Shown in pieces: positions 5,712 through 13,907 of a stretch of 64,000 nucleotides of DNA. Origin of the DNA: Alkalimonas cellulosilytica. Its GTDB lineage: Bacteria; Pseudomonadota; Gammaproteobacteria; Enterobacterales; Alteromonadaceae. The DNA lies in NCBI RefSeq assembly GCF_036325985.1, contig NZ_JAUHLI010000011.1, positions 1 to 64,000 of the forward strand, in the 5' to 3' direction. Under the pieces are notes generated by a model, which saw only the letters and a program-made list of their open reading frames with translations, had not been told where the DNA came from and made no database searches. How positions within the stretch are numbered: position 1 is the stretch's first letter; the number at the start of each line of letters is the position of its first letter. The translations under genes and the position numbers were made by a program.

Positions 5712-8180
5712 ATGCAATTCATAGCTCACCCAGCTAAAAATGGCTCTAATCATCAGAGCATTAAGACACATTTAACTGAAGTCAGTGAGTTGGCAGCAAT
5801 CTATGCTGGAAAAATCGGGCATGGTAAAGCGGGAGCTTTGGTTGGTGTCTTGCACGATCTCGGTAAGTACAGCAAAGCATTCCAGGATTATATGCAGCTG
5901 ATTATCCGTGAATTGGGCGCTAATTATGATCCTGATCTTGATGACGTTGATTCAAAAAGTCTAAAAGGCAAGATTGACCATTCATCCGCCGGTGCGCAGT
6001 GGGTTTTTCAAAATATACTTCCGATTGCGCTTAAAGCGTTTCCTGATAAAAACTCCACAGATCAACAGTTGTCTATTGCCGTAGTGCAAATTTTGGCTTT
6101 GTGCATTGCCTCTCACCACAGTGGTTTGATTGATAATTTGCCTTCAGAAAATGGTGCTGGTTTCCTTGCCAGAATAAAAAAAACAGATGAGCAAACTCAT
6201 TTAAAGGAGTGTATCCAGGTTGCTGATACTGTAGTTATTAGTATGGTTGAAGCTATAGCAACAGCTGCATTTATTAACGATATGGTCAATAAACTTAAGC
6301 TGATAGTATCAAAGGATTTAGCAAATGGCAGTGATATCGTCGCTGCTTTCAATCTTGGCTTTTACACCAAGTTTTTGTTTAGCAGCCTGATTGACGCTGA
6401 CAGGGTAAACAGTGCTGATTTTGAAAACCCAAATTATAGCCTGTACCGGCATTTAAAACCGGATTGGGCGTTAGCTTGTCAACGTATGGAAGCTTTTGTT
6501 ACCACGTTGAAAGTCAGAAACACCGTAGACGATATACGCAAGCAAATCTCAGATAATTGCTTAAAACGCGCTGATGATGCGCAAGGTATCTACAGCCTTA
6601 CAGTTCCTACTGGTGGCGGTAAAACCTATTCCAGCTTGCGTTTTGCTTTACACCACGCCAAAAAACATCAACTGGACCGGATTTTTTATATTATTCCATA
6701 CACCTCAATTATTGAGCAAAACGCTGAGGCAATAAGAAGTGTATTGCAGCGTGATGATGATCCAAGACCATGGGTGTTAGAGCATCACTCAAATTTAGAG
6801 CCGGAGCAGCAAACCTGGCATAGCAAGTTGGTAAGTGAAAACTGGGACGCCCCTATCGTGCTCACCACTATGGTGCAGTTTTTGGAAACATTGCTAAGCG
6901 GTGGTACCCGTGGTGTCAGGCGGTTACATCAACTGGCCAACAGTGTGATTGTATTTGATGAGATCCAAACCCTGCCAATTAACTGCATTCATTTGTTTAA
7001 TAACTCGCTTAATTTTCTGGCGGAGCATTGCAAGACAACGGCGGTGCTTTGCACCGCAACACAACCCTTGTTACATCAGGTCCAAAATGAACATAAAGGT
7101 AGGCTTAACCTGCCTGAAGGCAATGAACTTATGCCTGATATAGGCGAGTTGTTTCAGCAGCTCAAACGGGTAGAGATCCTGGACAAAACAACAGTCGCTG
7201 GCTGGTCTTTAGAAGAAATCACCGCGCTGGCGCTTGAGCAAATGCAGTTAAAGACAAGCTGCCTTATTATTGTAAATACCAAAAACTGGGCGCAGGCGCT
7301 GTTTAAATCTGCACACCAGACACAGCAAGTTGATACAGAAGCCTTAATCCATCTCAGTACTGCTCAGTGTCCTGCACATCGTAAGTTATTGCTTGCTAAG
7401 GTACGAAATCGTTTAGATGCCGGTTTGCCGGTACTGTGTTTTAGCACTCAACTAATTGAGGCTGGGGTCGATGTGGATTTTGCGTCAGTTATCCGTTTTC
7501 AGGCCGGGCTGGATTCTTTAGCGCAGGCCGCTGGTCGCTGCAATCGCAATGGTCGGCTGCACACAGCACAGGTTTATATCGTTAACCCAGACAAAGAAAC
7601 CATTGATTTACTGCCAGACATCAAGGTAGGTCGTGATACCACAAAGCGGATATTTAACGAGTTTAAAGGTCAGGATTTCCTAAAACCGGAAGTCATGCAG
7701 CAGTATTTTCAGTATTACTTTTTTGATCGCAGTAAAGAAATGAGTTATCCGCTAAAAGCAACAGCTACAAATGGCGCTAATAATTTGCTTAACCTGCTAA
7801 GCGTCAATGCACGAAACCCTTATGGCAATACACCGCTGACTTTGCATCAGGCTTTTATGACAGCAGGTAAAGCCTTTAAAGCGATAGACGCACCCACACA
7901 ATCACTAATAGTTCCGCATGGTGAAGGTAAAGCACTAATAACTGATCTTTGTGCTGTAAACAAAAAATTTGATGCGGCTAATTATTACAAATTGCTGCGT
8001 AGGTCACAGAAATACAGCGTTAATCTCTTTCCAAATGTCTGGGAAAAACTTCAGCAGCAGAAAGCTATTTACGAGATAGCTGATGGGGAGGGGGTCTACT
8101 ACCTTGATGAGCGGTTTTACAGTGAAGATTTTGGCGTCTGCACAGAACCTTGTGCAGAGCAGCATAACTTTGTTTTCTAA
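5712..8180 (+). CDS. cas3: Type I-C CRISPR-associated helicase-nuclease Cas3
   Basis: An 822-residue effector that unwinds and degrades DNA bound by Cascade. An N-terminal HD nuclease domain shows H20, HD at 48-49 (VLHDLGKYSKAF), H90 (IDHSSAGAQW) and H135-H136 (ASHHSGL). The superfamily 2 helicase follows: Walker A VPTGGGKTYSS near residue 300, DEIQ at 416-419 (VFDEIQTLP), and helicase C motifs CFSTQLIEAGVDVDF and QAAGRCNRNGR. All key motifs are present, so it appears functional. GGAG lies about 9 nt before ATG 5712. It is first in the order cas3-cas5-cas8-cas7-cas4-cas1-cas2, the standard I-C arrangement. The DNA looks more A+T-rich than the genes before it. Confidence 0.97.
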   Translation: MQFIAHPAKNGSNHQSIKTHLTEVSELAAIYAGKIGHGKAGALVGVLHDLGKYSKAFQDYMQLIIRELGANYDPDLDDVDSKSLKGKIDHSSAGAQWVFQNILPIALKAFPDKNSTDQQLSIAVVQILALCIASHHSGLIDNLPSENGAGFLARIKKTDEQTHLKECIQVADTVVISMVEAIATAAFINDMVNKLKLIVSKDLANGSDIVAAFNLGFYTKFLFSSLIDADRVNSADFENPNYSLYRHLKPDWALACQRMEAFVTTLKVRNTVDDIRKQISDNCLKRADDAQGIYSLTVPTGGGKTYSSLRFALHHAKKHQLDRIFYIIPYTSIIEQNAEAIRSVLQRDDDPRPWVLEHHSNLEPEQQTWHSKLVSENWDAPIVLTTMVQFLETLLSGGTRGVRRLHQLANSVIVFDEIQTLPINCIHLFNNSLNFLAEHCKTTAVLCTATQPLLHQVQNEHKGRLNLPEGNELMPDIGELFQQLKRVEILDKTTVAGWSLEEITALALEQMQLKTSCLIIVNTKNWAQALFKSAHQTQQVDTEALIHLSTAQCPAHRKLLLAKVRNRLDAGLPVLCFSTQLIEAGVDVDFASVIRFQAGLDSLAQAAGRCNRNGRLHTAQVYIVNPDKETIDLLPDIKVGRDTTKRIFNEFKGQDFLKPEVMQQYFQYYFFDRSKEMSYPLKATATNGANNLLNLLSVNARNPYGNTPLTLHQAFMTAGKAFKAIDAPTQSLIVPHGEGKALITDLCAVNKKFDAANYYKLLRRSQKYSVNLFPNVWEKLQQQKAIYEIADGEGVYYLDERFYSEDFGVCTEPCAEQHNFVF

Positions 8181-8197
8181 TTGAAAAGGACATAACA

Positions 8198-8917
8198 ATG
8201 GCGACAAAACCAATGAAAAACAGCATTAGTTTTCGTCTGCGAGGGCGCTATGCATTATTCACCGATCCGATTACTAAAATAGGCGGTGAAAAATGCTCTT
8301 ACCATCTGCCAACTTATGAGGCATTAAAGGGCGTTCTAAAATCGATTTACTGGAAGCCTACGCTAACCTGGTATGTCGACAGAGTAAGAGTGATTAAACC
8401 ACTTCGCACCCAAACAAAAGGCACTAAGCCGTTGAACTGGGGCGGAGGCAATAGCCTAGCTATTTACACCTTTTTGCATGATGTTGAATATCAGGTTGAA
8501 GCGCATTTCGAGTGGAATGAGCACCGGCCAGAGCTTGAACAAGACAGAATTGACGGCAAGCATTTTAGTATTGCGACACGGATGCTGGAAAAAGGTGGGC
8601 GGCAGGATATCTTTTTGGGTACCCGTGATTGTCAGGCCTACGTTGAGCCATGTGAATTTGGAGAAGGTGCTGGTGCTTACGACGATATTGACGAGTTGGG
8701 CTTTGGTTTAATGTTTCACGGCTTTGACTACCCTGATGAAACCGGCGTTAATGAATTACATAGCCGGTTTTGGCACGCCACGATGAAACGCGGCATTGTT
8801 ACTTTTCCCCGGCCGGAAGATTGCCAGATCAGGCGCTTTGTGCGCGAGATGCAGCCCAAGGAGTTTGTGCTTGATGTAAATCAACAGGCTGTAGATGAGC
8901 TGGAGGCAGCATTATGA
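8198..8917 (+). CDS. cas5c: Type I-C Cas5c (Cas5d), pre-crRNA endoribonuclease
   Basis: A 239-residue RAMP-fold protein. In type I-C it replaces Cas6: it cuts the repeat at the base of its stem-loop and stays on the crRNA 5' handle. Family features: N-terminal FRLRGRYALFTDPITKIGGE, PTYEALKGVLKSIYWKPT, FEWNEHRPELEQDR, and the C-terminal LGFGLMFHGFDYP. The first two segments match the conserved start of Cas5d proteins. The ATG at 8198 has AAAAGGA 7 nt upstream. It overlaps cas8c by ATGA. Length is normal for the family (220-250). Confidence 0.96.
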   Translation: MATKPMKNSISFRLRGRYALFTDPITKIGGEKCSYHLPTYEALKGVLKSIYWKPTLTWYVDRVRVIKPLRTQTKGTKPLNWGGGNSLAIYTFLHDVEYQVEAHFEWNEHRPELEQDRIDGKHFSIATRMLEKGGRQDIFLGTRDCQAYVEPCEFGEGAGAYDDIDELGFGLMFHGFDYPDETGVNELHSRFWHATMKRGIVTFPRPEDCQIRRFVREMQPKEFVLDVNQQAVDELEAAL

Positions 8918-10851
8918 GCTGGTTAGCACGTCTATATGAAACCTATGAGCAGGCGCAGCAGCTTTCGGCAGATTTACCGCAGGAACAGCAGTTAATGCCG
9001 GTTAGCCATACCCCGCAGAACGCTCATATTAATATTGTTATTGACGGCAATGGTGCTTTTCTCCGGGCTTCCGTACTGGAAAAAACACAATTGGTTTTAC
9101 CAGCGACAGAGCAGTCAGCAGGCAGAGCAAGTGGGTTAGCACCACATGCTCTGGCAGACAAGATTCAGTATGTAGCAGGTGACTATGAGCAATTTGGTGG
9201 TTTAAAAAAGGCAGGGTTTGAGCTTTATTTTGAACAACTTAGCGGATGGTGCAATTCTGAATTCGTTTTACCCGCGATTAGTGCTATCCACAGGTATGTT
9301 GGTAAGCGAACTGTTGTTGCTGATCTGCTGCAACATGGCGTACTGCACGCCGAGAACGGTATTTTACTTACAAAGTGGCAATCTTCGGCAGAGGCACCTT
9401 TGTTATTCAAAGTTTTACCAAAGGAAGCAGGTTCATTGGATCAAGGCTCTGCATTGGTGTGCTGGACGGTTGAAATGCCTGGCATTGCACAATCAAAAAC
9501 CTGGCTTGATCCGGCCATTCAGCAAAGCTGGATTAATTTTGACAGCTTAAATGGAGGTGAGCCGGGATTATGCCTGGTAAAAGGTGAGCAAACTGTTTTA
9601 GCATCAAATCATCCGGCGAAAATAAGGCACAGTGGCGATAAAGCCAAATTAATTTCTGCCAATGATAGCAGCGGCTTTACCTTTAGAGGCAAATTCACTG
9701 ACAGCAGCCAGGCTGCGGCAGTTAGTTTTGATGTGACCCAAAAAGCACATAATGCATTGCGCTGGTTACTGGCACGGCAAAGCTTTCGCAATGGCGATCA
9801 AACCTATGTCAGTTGGGCAGTATCGGGCAAAACAATACCCAATCCATTCTCTGATCCCTGGGATCTATTAAATGCTGAAACCCTACCCGAAAAAGATCAC
9901 TCGCTGGATCTAGGTCAAAGCTATGCGCTAAACCTGAAAAGTCATCTAAAAGGCACCGGTAAGGGTGAGCTGGAGCGCAACGAGAGCATTTGTATTTTAG
10001 GACTGGATTCTGCCACACCTGGCCGGATGGGAATTATCTATTACCGTGAAACGATAGCAGAAGAATTCTTAAGCTCGCTGGAGAAGTGGTACCGGGATTT
10101 TGCCTGGCCGCAGCGGCATAAACTAACGTCGAACGTTGCAGGTAAAAGCAAGCCCATAGAGAAAATCATTTGGTCTGCCAGTGCCCCTGCGCCTTATAAA
10201 ATTTGGGATGCTGTTTATGGCGACGTTTTAAAAAGCACAGATTCACTGAAGAAGAACCTTACTGAGCGCCTGCTACCTTGCATTGTTGAAGGTCAGCCCC
10301 TGCCGATAGACATTGTTACCTATGCCATTAAAAGGGCAACTAATCGTTTAGCCTACAAAAGTGAAGATTCATGGAAGTGGGAGCAAAACCTCGGTATTGC
10401 CTGCGCGCTTTATAAAGGTTTTTGCAAACGCACACCTCATGTTAAATATCAAAAGGACTATGCCATGGCATTAGATGAAACCAGTACTTCGCGGGATTAT
10501 TTATATGGCCGCTTACTAGCGGTAGCAGAAAATATTGAATCCTATGCACTTTACAAAGCGGGTGAAAAGCGCAACACCACGGCAGAGCGATTAATACAAC
10601 GCTTTGCCGACAGACCATTTTCTACTTGGCGTAATTTAGAACTGGCATTAACGCCCTATATGCATCGTTTGCAGAATGTCAGCCCCGGCTTTTTAAAGTT
10701 ACGAAAAGACCTGCTGGATAGCATTCAGTCGGCTTTCGATACAACAGAATTTAAATCAGATAAAGCGTTAAGCGGTGAGTTTTTACTGGGGTTTCACTGC
10801 CAGCGCTTAGTACTAAACAGTAAAAAAGACGCGGCAGACACCGCAGAATAA
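8914..10851 (+). CDS. cas8c: Type I-C Cascade large subunit Cas8c (Csd1)
   Basis: A 645-residue large subunit that recognises the PAM and recruits Cas3. It begins MSWLARLYETYEQAQQL, a typical Csd1 start, and contains DKIQYVAGDYE, HRYVGKRTVVADLLQHGVL, the WLLARQSFRNGDQTYVSWAV block, and a C-terminal helical part beginning near DYLYGRLLAVAENIE. Length is at the upper end of the family. It starts inside the cas5c stop (ATGA), and ends 10 nt before cas7c. The C-terminal 128 codons have their own ribosome binding site and start and probably also give Cas11c. Confidence 0.96.
   Translation: MSWLARLYETYEQAQQLSADLPQEQQLMPVSHTPQNAHINIVIDGNGAFLRASVLEKTQLVLPATEQSAGRASGLAPHALADKIQYVAGDYEQFGGLKKAGFELYFEQLSGWCNSEFVLPAISAIHRYVGKRTVVADLLQHGVLHAENGILLTKWQSSAEAPLLFKVLPKEAGSLDQGSALVCWTVEMPGIAQSKTWLDPAIQQSWINFDSLNGGEPGLCLVKGEQTVLASNHPAKIRHSGDKAKLISANDSSGFTFRGKFTDSSQAAAVSFDVTQKAHNALRWLLARQSFRNGDQTYVSWAVSGKTIPNPFSDPWDLLNAETLPEKDHSLDLGQSYALNLKSHLKGTGKGELERNESICILGLDSATPGRMGIIYYRETIAEEFLSSLEKWYRDFAWPQRHKLTSNVAGKSKPIEKIIWSASAPAPYKIWDAVYGDVLKSTDSLKKNLTERLLPCIVEGQPLPIDIVTYAIKRATNRLAYKSEDSWKWEQNLGIACALYKGFCKRTPHVKYQKDYAMALDETSTSRDYLYGRLLAVAENIESYALYKAGEKRNTTAERLIQRFADRPFSTWRNLELALTPYMHRLQNVSPGFLKLRKDLLDSIQSAFDTTEFKSDKALSGEFLLGFHCQRLVLNSKKDAADTAE
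10465..10851 (+). CDS. cas11c: Predicted internal translation product Cas11c (small subunit) within cas8c
   Basis: An in-frame ATG at 10465 (codon 518 of cas8c) is preceded by AAAAGGA at 10451-10457, 7 nt upstream, an excellent ribosome binding site inside a coding region. The product would have 128 residues, MALDETSTSRDYLYGRLLAV to the cas8c stop. In characterised type I-C systems a small subunit of about this size is made from an internal start at the corresponding place in cas8c and forms the belly of Cascade. Position, length and ribosome binding site all fit. No protein data are available here. Confidence 0.75.
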   Translation: MALDETSTSRDYLYGRLLAVAENIESYALYKAGEKRNTTAERLIQRFADRPFSTWRNLELALTPYMHRLQNVSPGFLKLRKDLLDSIQSAFDTTEFKSDKALSGEFLLGFHCQRLVLNSKKDAADTAE

Positions 10852-10861
10852 GGAAAACCAC

Positions 10862-11692
10862 ATGAGCTTACAAAATAAAATCGATTTCGCCATTATTTTC
10901 TCAGTAAAAAACGCTAATCCAAATGGCGACCCGTTAAATGGCAACCGCCCGCGCACAGACTATGATGGTTTTGGCGAAATTACCGACGTATGCTTAAAGC
11001 GCAAAACCCGCGATCGCTTACAAGATGCTGGCCAGGCTATTTTTGTTCAATCGGACGAGAAGAAAACCGATGGCTACCCAAGCCTGCGTGCCAGAGCTGA
11101 AGGCGTATTAGGCAAAGATGCACTTAATGCCAAGAAAACAAAACCAGAAGATGCTGCAAAGCTGGCCTGCGAAACCTGGTTTGATGTTCGTGCCTTTGGT
11201 CAGTTATTTGCCTTTAAAAGCGAGCAAAAAGACGGTGTATCCATTCCTATCCGTGGCCCTGTGAGTATCCATTCAGCTTTTAGTGTCGAGCCAGTAAGCA
11301 TTACCAGTACGCAAATTACCAAGAGTGTTAGCGGTGATGGTGATGGCAGTAAAAAAGGTTCAGATACCATGGGCATGAAGCACCGGGTCGACCAGGCCGT
11401 TTATGTTGCTTATGGCGCTATGTCACCGCAGCTGGCAGAGAAAACCGGCTTTAGTGATGCTGATGCAGAGATTCTTAAATCGATCCTGCCAAAATTATTT
11501 GAAGGCGATGCATCCTCTGCCAGACCAGAGGGTTCTATGGCGGTCGAGAAGGTGATTTGGTGGCAGCACAATAGCAAGGCCGGTCAATACTCATCCGCAA
11601 AAGTACATAGAACCTTAAGTGTAAACCCTGACGGGAGTTACCAACTGAGCCTGTTGGATGGGCTTACGCCAGCAGAAATTGACGGCTTCTAA
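10862..11692 (+). CDS. cas7c: Type I-C Cascade backbone Cas7c (Csd2)
   Basis: A 276-residue RAMP protein that polymerises along the crRNA spacer to form the Cascade backbone. The N-terminal IDFAIIFSVKNANPNGDPLN followed by GNRPRTDYDGFG is the diagnostic Csd2 start; WFDVRAFGQLFAF and IPIRGPVSIHSAFSVEP are further family motifs, and DTMGMKHRVDQAVYV lies in the palm. Slightly short for the family but complete. Starts 10 nt after cas8c with AAGGAA upstream. It is followed by a strong hairpin before cas4. Confidence 0.97.
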   Translation: MSLQNKIDFAIIFSVKNANPNGDPLNGNRPRTDYDGFGEITDVCLKRKTRDRLQDAGQAIFVQSDEKKTDGYPSLRARAEGVLGKDALNAKKTKPEDAAKLACETWFDVRAFGQLFAFKSEQKDGVSIPIRGPVSIHSAFSVEPVSITSTQITKSVSGDGDGSKKGSDTMGMKHRVDQAVYVAYGAMSPQLAEKTGFSDADAEILKSILPKLFEGDASSARPEGSMAVEKVIWWQHNSKAGQYSSAKVHRTLSVNPDGSYQLSLLDGLTPAEIDGF

Positions 11693-11702
11693 GCCCTTTG
11701 CA

Positions 11703-11729
11703 CCAAAGCCTGCAAAAAGCAGGCTTTGG
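11703..11729 (+). terminator. Intra-operon hairpin between cas7c and cas4
   Basis: A perfect 11-bp inverted repeat, CCAAAGCCTGC (11703-11713) and GCAGGCTTTGG (11719-11729), with an AAAAA loop, starts 10 nt after the cas7c stop. No U-tract follows, so it may be an attenuator or an RNA-stability element rather than a full terminator. It divides interference genes from adaptation genes. Confidence 0.55.
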
Positions 11730-11783
11730 CCAGACTCTGGTTGTTATGGGCAGTAACTGTTTACTGATAACTCAGGTGCAAGT

Positions 11784-12425
11784 ATGACCGAACCCAGGCT
11801 GATCCCAATTTCTGCATTACAGCATTATGCCTTTTGCCCACGCCAGTGTGCGCTCATTCATACCGAACAGGTGTGGGCAGATAACTTTTTGACGGCTCAA
11901 GGTAATGTATTGCATGAGCGGGTCGACAGTGGTGAGCCAGAAAGTCGGCGGGGTATACGCTATGAACGCGGTGTGCAGGTATCCGCACCAAAGATTGGCC
12001 TGGTTGGCAAACTCGACTTGGTTGAGCGGGAGCAGGCCACCGGCAAGCTGTTCCCTGTCGAGTACAAGCGCGGTAAGCCCAAACCAAGTGACTGGGATGA
12101 AATACAACTTTGTGCACAAGCACTGTGCTTAGAAGAAATGACTGGGCAGAATGTGCCAGAAGGCGCACTGTGGTATCACCAAACCCGTCACCGGCAAGTA
12201 ATTACCTTTAGCGCTGAGTTACGACAGCGTACTTTGCAGGTAATAGCCGAAGTTGCTGCAATGCTGGCATCAGGCCAAACACCCAAAGCAGTTTATGGCA
12301 AGCATTGCCTGGCATGCAGCCTGTACGATTTGTGCAATCCTAAGTTGATGCAACAGGATACAAGTACTGCTTATACACAGCAGCTTTTCGCAACGGATAC
12401 TGCCAATGAAGAAACTCCAGAATAG
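11784..12425 (+). CDS. cas4: CRISPR adaptation nuclease Cas4
   Basis: A 213-residue RecB-family Fe-S nuclease. In I-C systems Cas4 joins Cas1-Cas2 and trims pre-spacers so that TTC-flanked protospacers are inserted in the correct orientation. The sequence shows the first iron-sulfur cysteines C18 and C22 (FCPRQCALIH), the RecB motif VEYKRGKPKPS near residue 95, and the C-terminal cysteines of HCLACSLYDLC. All four expected cysteines are present. It starts 91 nt after cas7c and overlaps cas1 by 20 nt, so Cas4 and Cas1 are translationally coupled. Confidence 0.95.
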   Translation: MTEPRLIPISALQHYAFCPRQCALIHTEQVWADNFLTAQGNVLHERVDSGEPESRRGIRYERGVQVSAPKIGLVGKLDLVEREQATGKLFPVEYKRGKPKPSDWDEIQLCAQALCLEEMTGQNVPEGALWYHQTRHRQVITFSAELRQRTLQVIAEVAAMLASGQTPKAVYGKHCLACSLYDLCNPKLMQQDTSTAYTQQLFATDTANEETPE

Positions 12426-13422
12426 CCTTTACATCAGTACCCAAGGTGCTTACTTACACAAAGAACGGGAAACCCTGGTGATCGACATTAATAAACAAAA
12501 AGCGGCGCAATTCCCTATCCATGGGATTGGCGCTATTTTTTGCTTTGGCAACGTCATGGTGTCGCCCCAAGTGATGGGCTTTTGTGGTGAGCGTAGCGTC
12601 AATTTGGCCTTTTTCACCGAGTACGGCCGTTTTCTTGCCAGGGTGCAGGGCAAGCAAAGTGGCAATGTGCTGTTACGGCGCGAGCAATACCGCCGAACCG
12701 ATTCCGATCCGGTCAGTATCGCCAGAAACATTGTGGCCGCCAAAATTCAGATGCAAAAGCAGGTATTGCAGCGGCAACAGCGCAATCATGGTGCTTCAGC
12801 CGCACTTTCCGAGCAAGTCGCTGCGCTAAACTACATTTTAACGAAGCTTCAGCACTGCACCGATTTAGACGCAATTCGCGGCTTTGAAGGCGATGCCGCT
12901 TCGCGTTACTTCTCTGTTTTCGAAAATCTCTTTACCAATCAGGAAACTGGTTTCACGTTTTCTGGCCGTATCCGGCGTCCACCAACCGATCCTGTGAATG
13001 CCTTGCTGTCATTCTTATATTCAGTGTTGGGCAATGATGTAAGTGCGGCTTTGCAAGGGGTAGGGCTTGATCCGCAGGTTGGCTTCCTTCATCGGGAGCG
13101 GCCAGGCAGAGACAGCCTGGCGCTGGACTTATTGGAAGAGTTTCGTGCATTTATCGCTGACCGGCTGGTGCTCACCTTAATTAACCGGCAGCAAATAAAA
13201 GCATCCGACTTTGTGCATGAAATTGGCGGTGCTGTGAAGCTGAAAGATGATGCCCGTAAACTGGTATTGCAGGAGTATCAGCGTCGTAAGCAACAAAGTA
13301 TCCGCCACCAGTTTATTGGTGAGGAGGTCGAGATTGGTTTGTTGCCTCATATTCAAGCCATGTTGCTGGCGCGTCACTTACGAGGTGATCTTGCGGAATA
13401 TCCGGCATTTTTCAGCAAATAA
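12406..13422 (+). CDS. cas1: CRISPR integrase Cas1
   Basis: A 338-residue I-C type Cas1 (starts MKKLQNSLYISTQGAYLHKE). Metal-binding residues are visible: E161 in GFEGDAASRYF, H229 in VGFLHRERPGRDSL, and D241/E244 in LALDLLEEFR. With Cas2 it inserts new spacers at the leader end of the array. The start ATG lies inside cas4. It is 15 nt upstream of cas2. Length is normal and no disruption is seen, so the adaptation module appears intact. Confidence 0.97.
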   Translation: MKKLQNSLYISTQGAYLHKERETLVIDINKQKAAQFPIHGIGAIFCFGNVMVSPQVMGFCGERSVNLAFFTEYGRFLARVQGKQSGNVLLRREQYRRTDSDPVSIARNIVAAKIQMQKQVLQRQQRNHGASAALSEQVAALNYILTKLQHCTDLDAIRGFEGDAASRYFSVFENLFTNQETGFTFSGRIRRPPTDPVNALLSFLYSVLGNDVSAALQGVGLDPQVGFLHRERPGRDSLALDLLEEFRAFIADRLVLTLINRQQIKASDFVHEIGGAVKLKDDARKLVLQEYQRRKQQSIRHQFIGEEVEIGLLPHIQAMLLARHLRGDLAEYPAFFSK

Positions 13423-13437
13423 AAGGGAAGCCAGCCT

Positions 13438-13731
13438 ATGATGGTGTTAATTACCTACGATGTTTCTTTTGATTCAGACGATGGCAAAAAGCGACTCAGA
13501 CAATTGGCGAAGCTGTGCCTGGATTACGGTACCAGGGTGCAATACTCGGTGTTCGAATGCGATATTGATCCTGCACAATGGGTGCAATTTAAGGCAAAGT
13601 TATTGGCAACCTTTGATCCAGACGTCGACAGCCTTCGATTCTATATGTTGGGGAAGGGATGGCGGAAAAAGGTAGAGCACCATGGTGCAAAGCCAGCACT
13701 GGACTTGTTTGCTGATACTCTCATTATTTAA
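13438..13731 (+). CDS. cas2: CRISPR adaptation protein Cas2
   Basis: A 97-residue ferredoxin-fold protein that dimerises between two Cas1 dimers. It shows the typical N-terminal strand MVLITYDVSFDSDDGKKRL with the conserved Asp, then YGTRVQYSVFECDIDPAQW and the C-terminal DSLRFYMLGKGWRKKVEHHG. The first of two adjacent ATG codons (13438) is used here; GGGAAG lies about 8 nt upstream. It is the last cas gene, and the leader of the array begins right after its stop. Confidence 0.97.
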   Translation: MMVLITYDVSFDSDDGKKRLRQLAKLCLDYGTRVQYSVFECDIDPAQWVQFKAKLLATFDPDVDSLRFYMLGKGWRKKVEHHGAKPALDLFADTLII

Positions 13732-13907
13732 CCGCTAACCCAGAGTGCTCTTTAAAAGCCCAGCAGATTAGCGGCATATCCAAGTCATTGATAGTATTTA
13801 ATATTGGCTGGGGATGCCGTTTCCAGTTACTTTCGGTTGTAGTTTTTCGCGACGTTAGCGCTTACTCGCTATTCGCGGTAGACTAATCATGCCTTTGCAA
13901 AAAGGCG
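13732..13907 (+). promoter_or_regulatory. CRISPR leader
   Basis: A 176-bp stretch between cas2 and the first repeat without an open gene, A+T-rich in its middle (GATAGTATTTAATATTGG near 13790). It contains an inverted repeat CCGCTAA (13732-13738) / TTAGCGG (13768-13774), possibly the end of the cas transcript, and a nested dyad at 13848-13877 (CGCGA, TAGCG, 6-nt centre, CGCTA, TCGCG) 30 bp from the first repeat. A promoter for the array and the site where Cas1-Cas2 recognise the leader are expected here. Confidence 0.8.

Noticed and set aside
11730..11740. CCAGACTCTGG palindrome after the cas7c hairpin
   Set aside because: A 5-bp palindrome with a single-base centre cannot form a stable RNA hairpin and is short enough to be chance.
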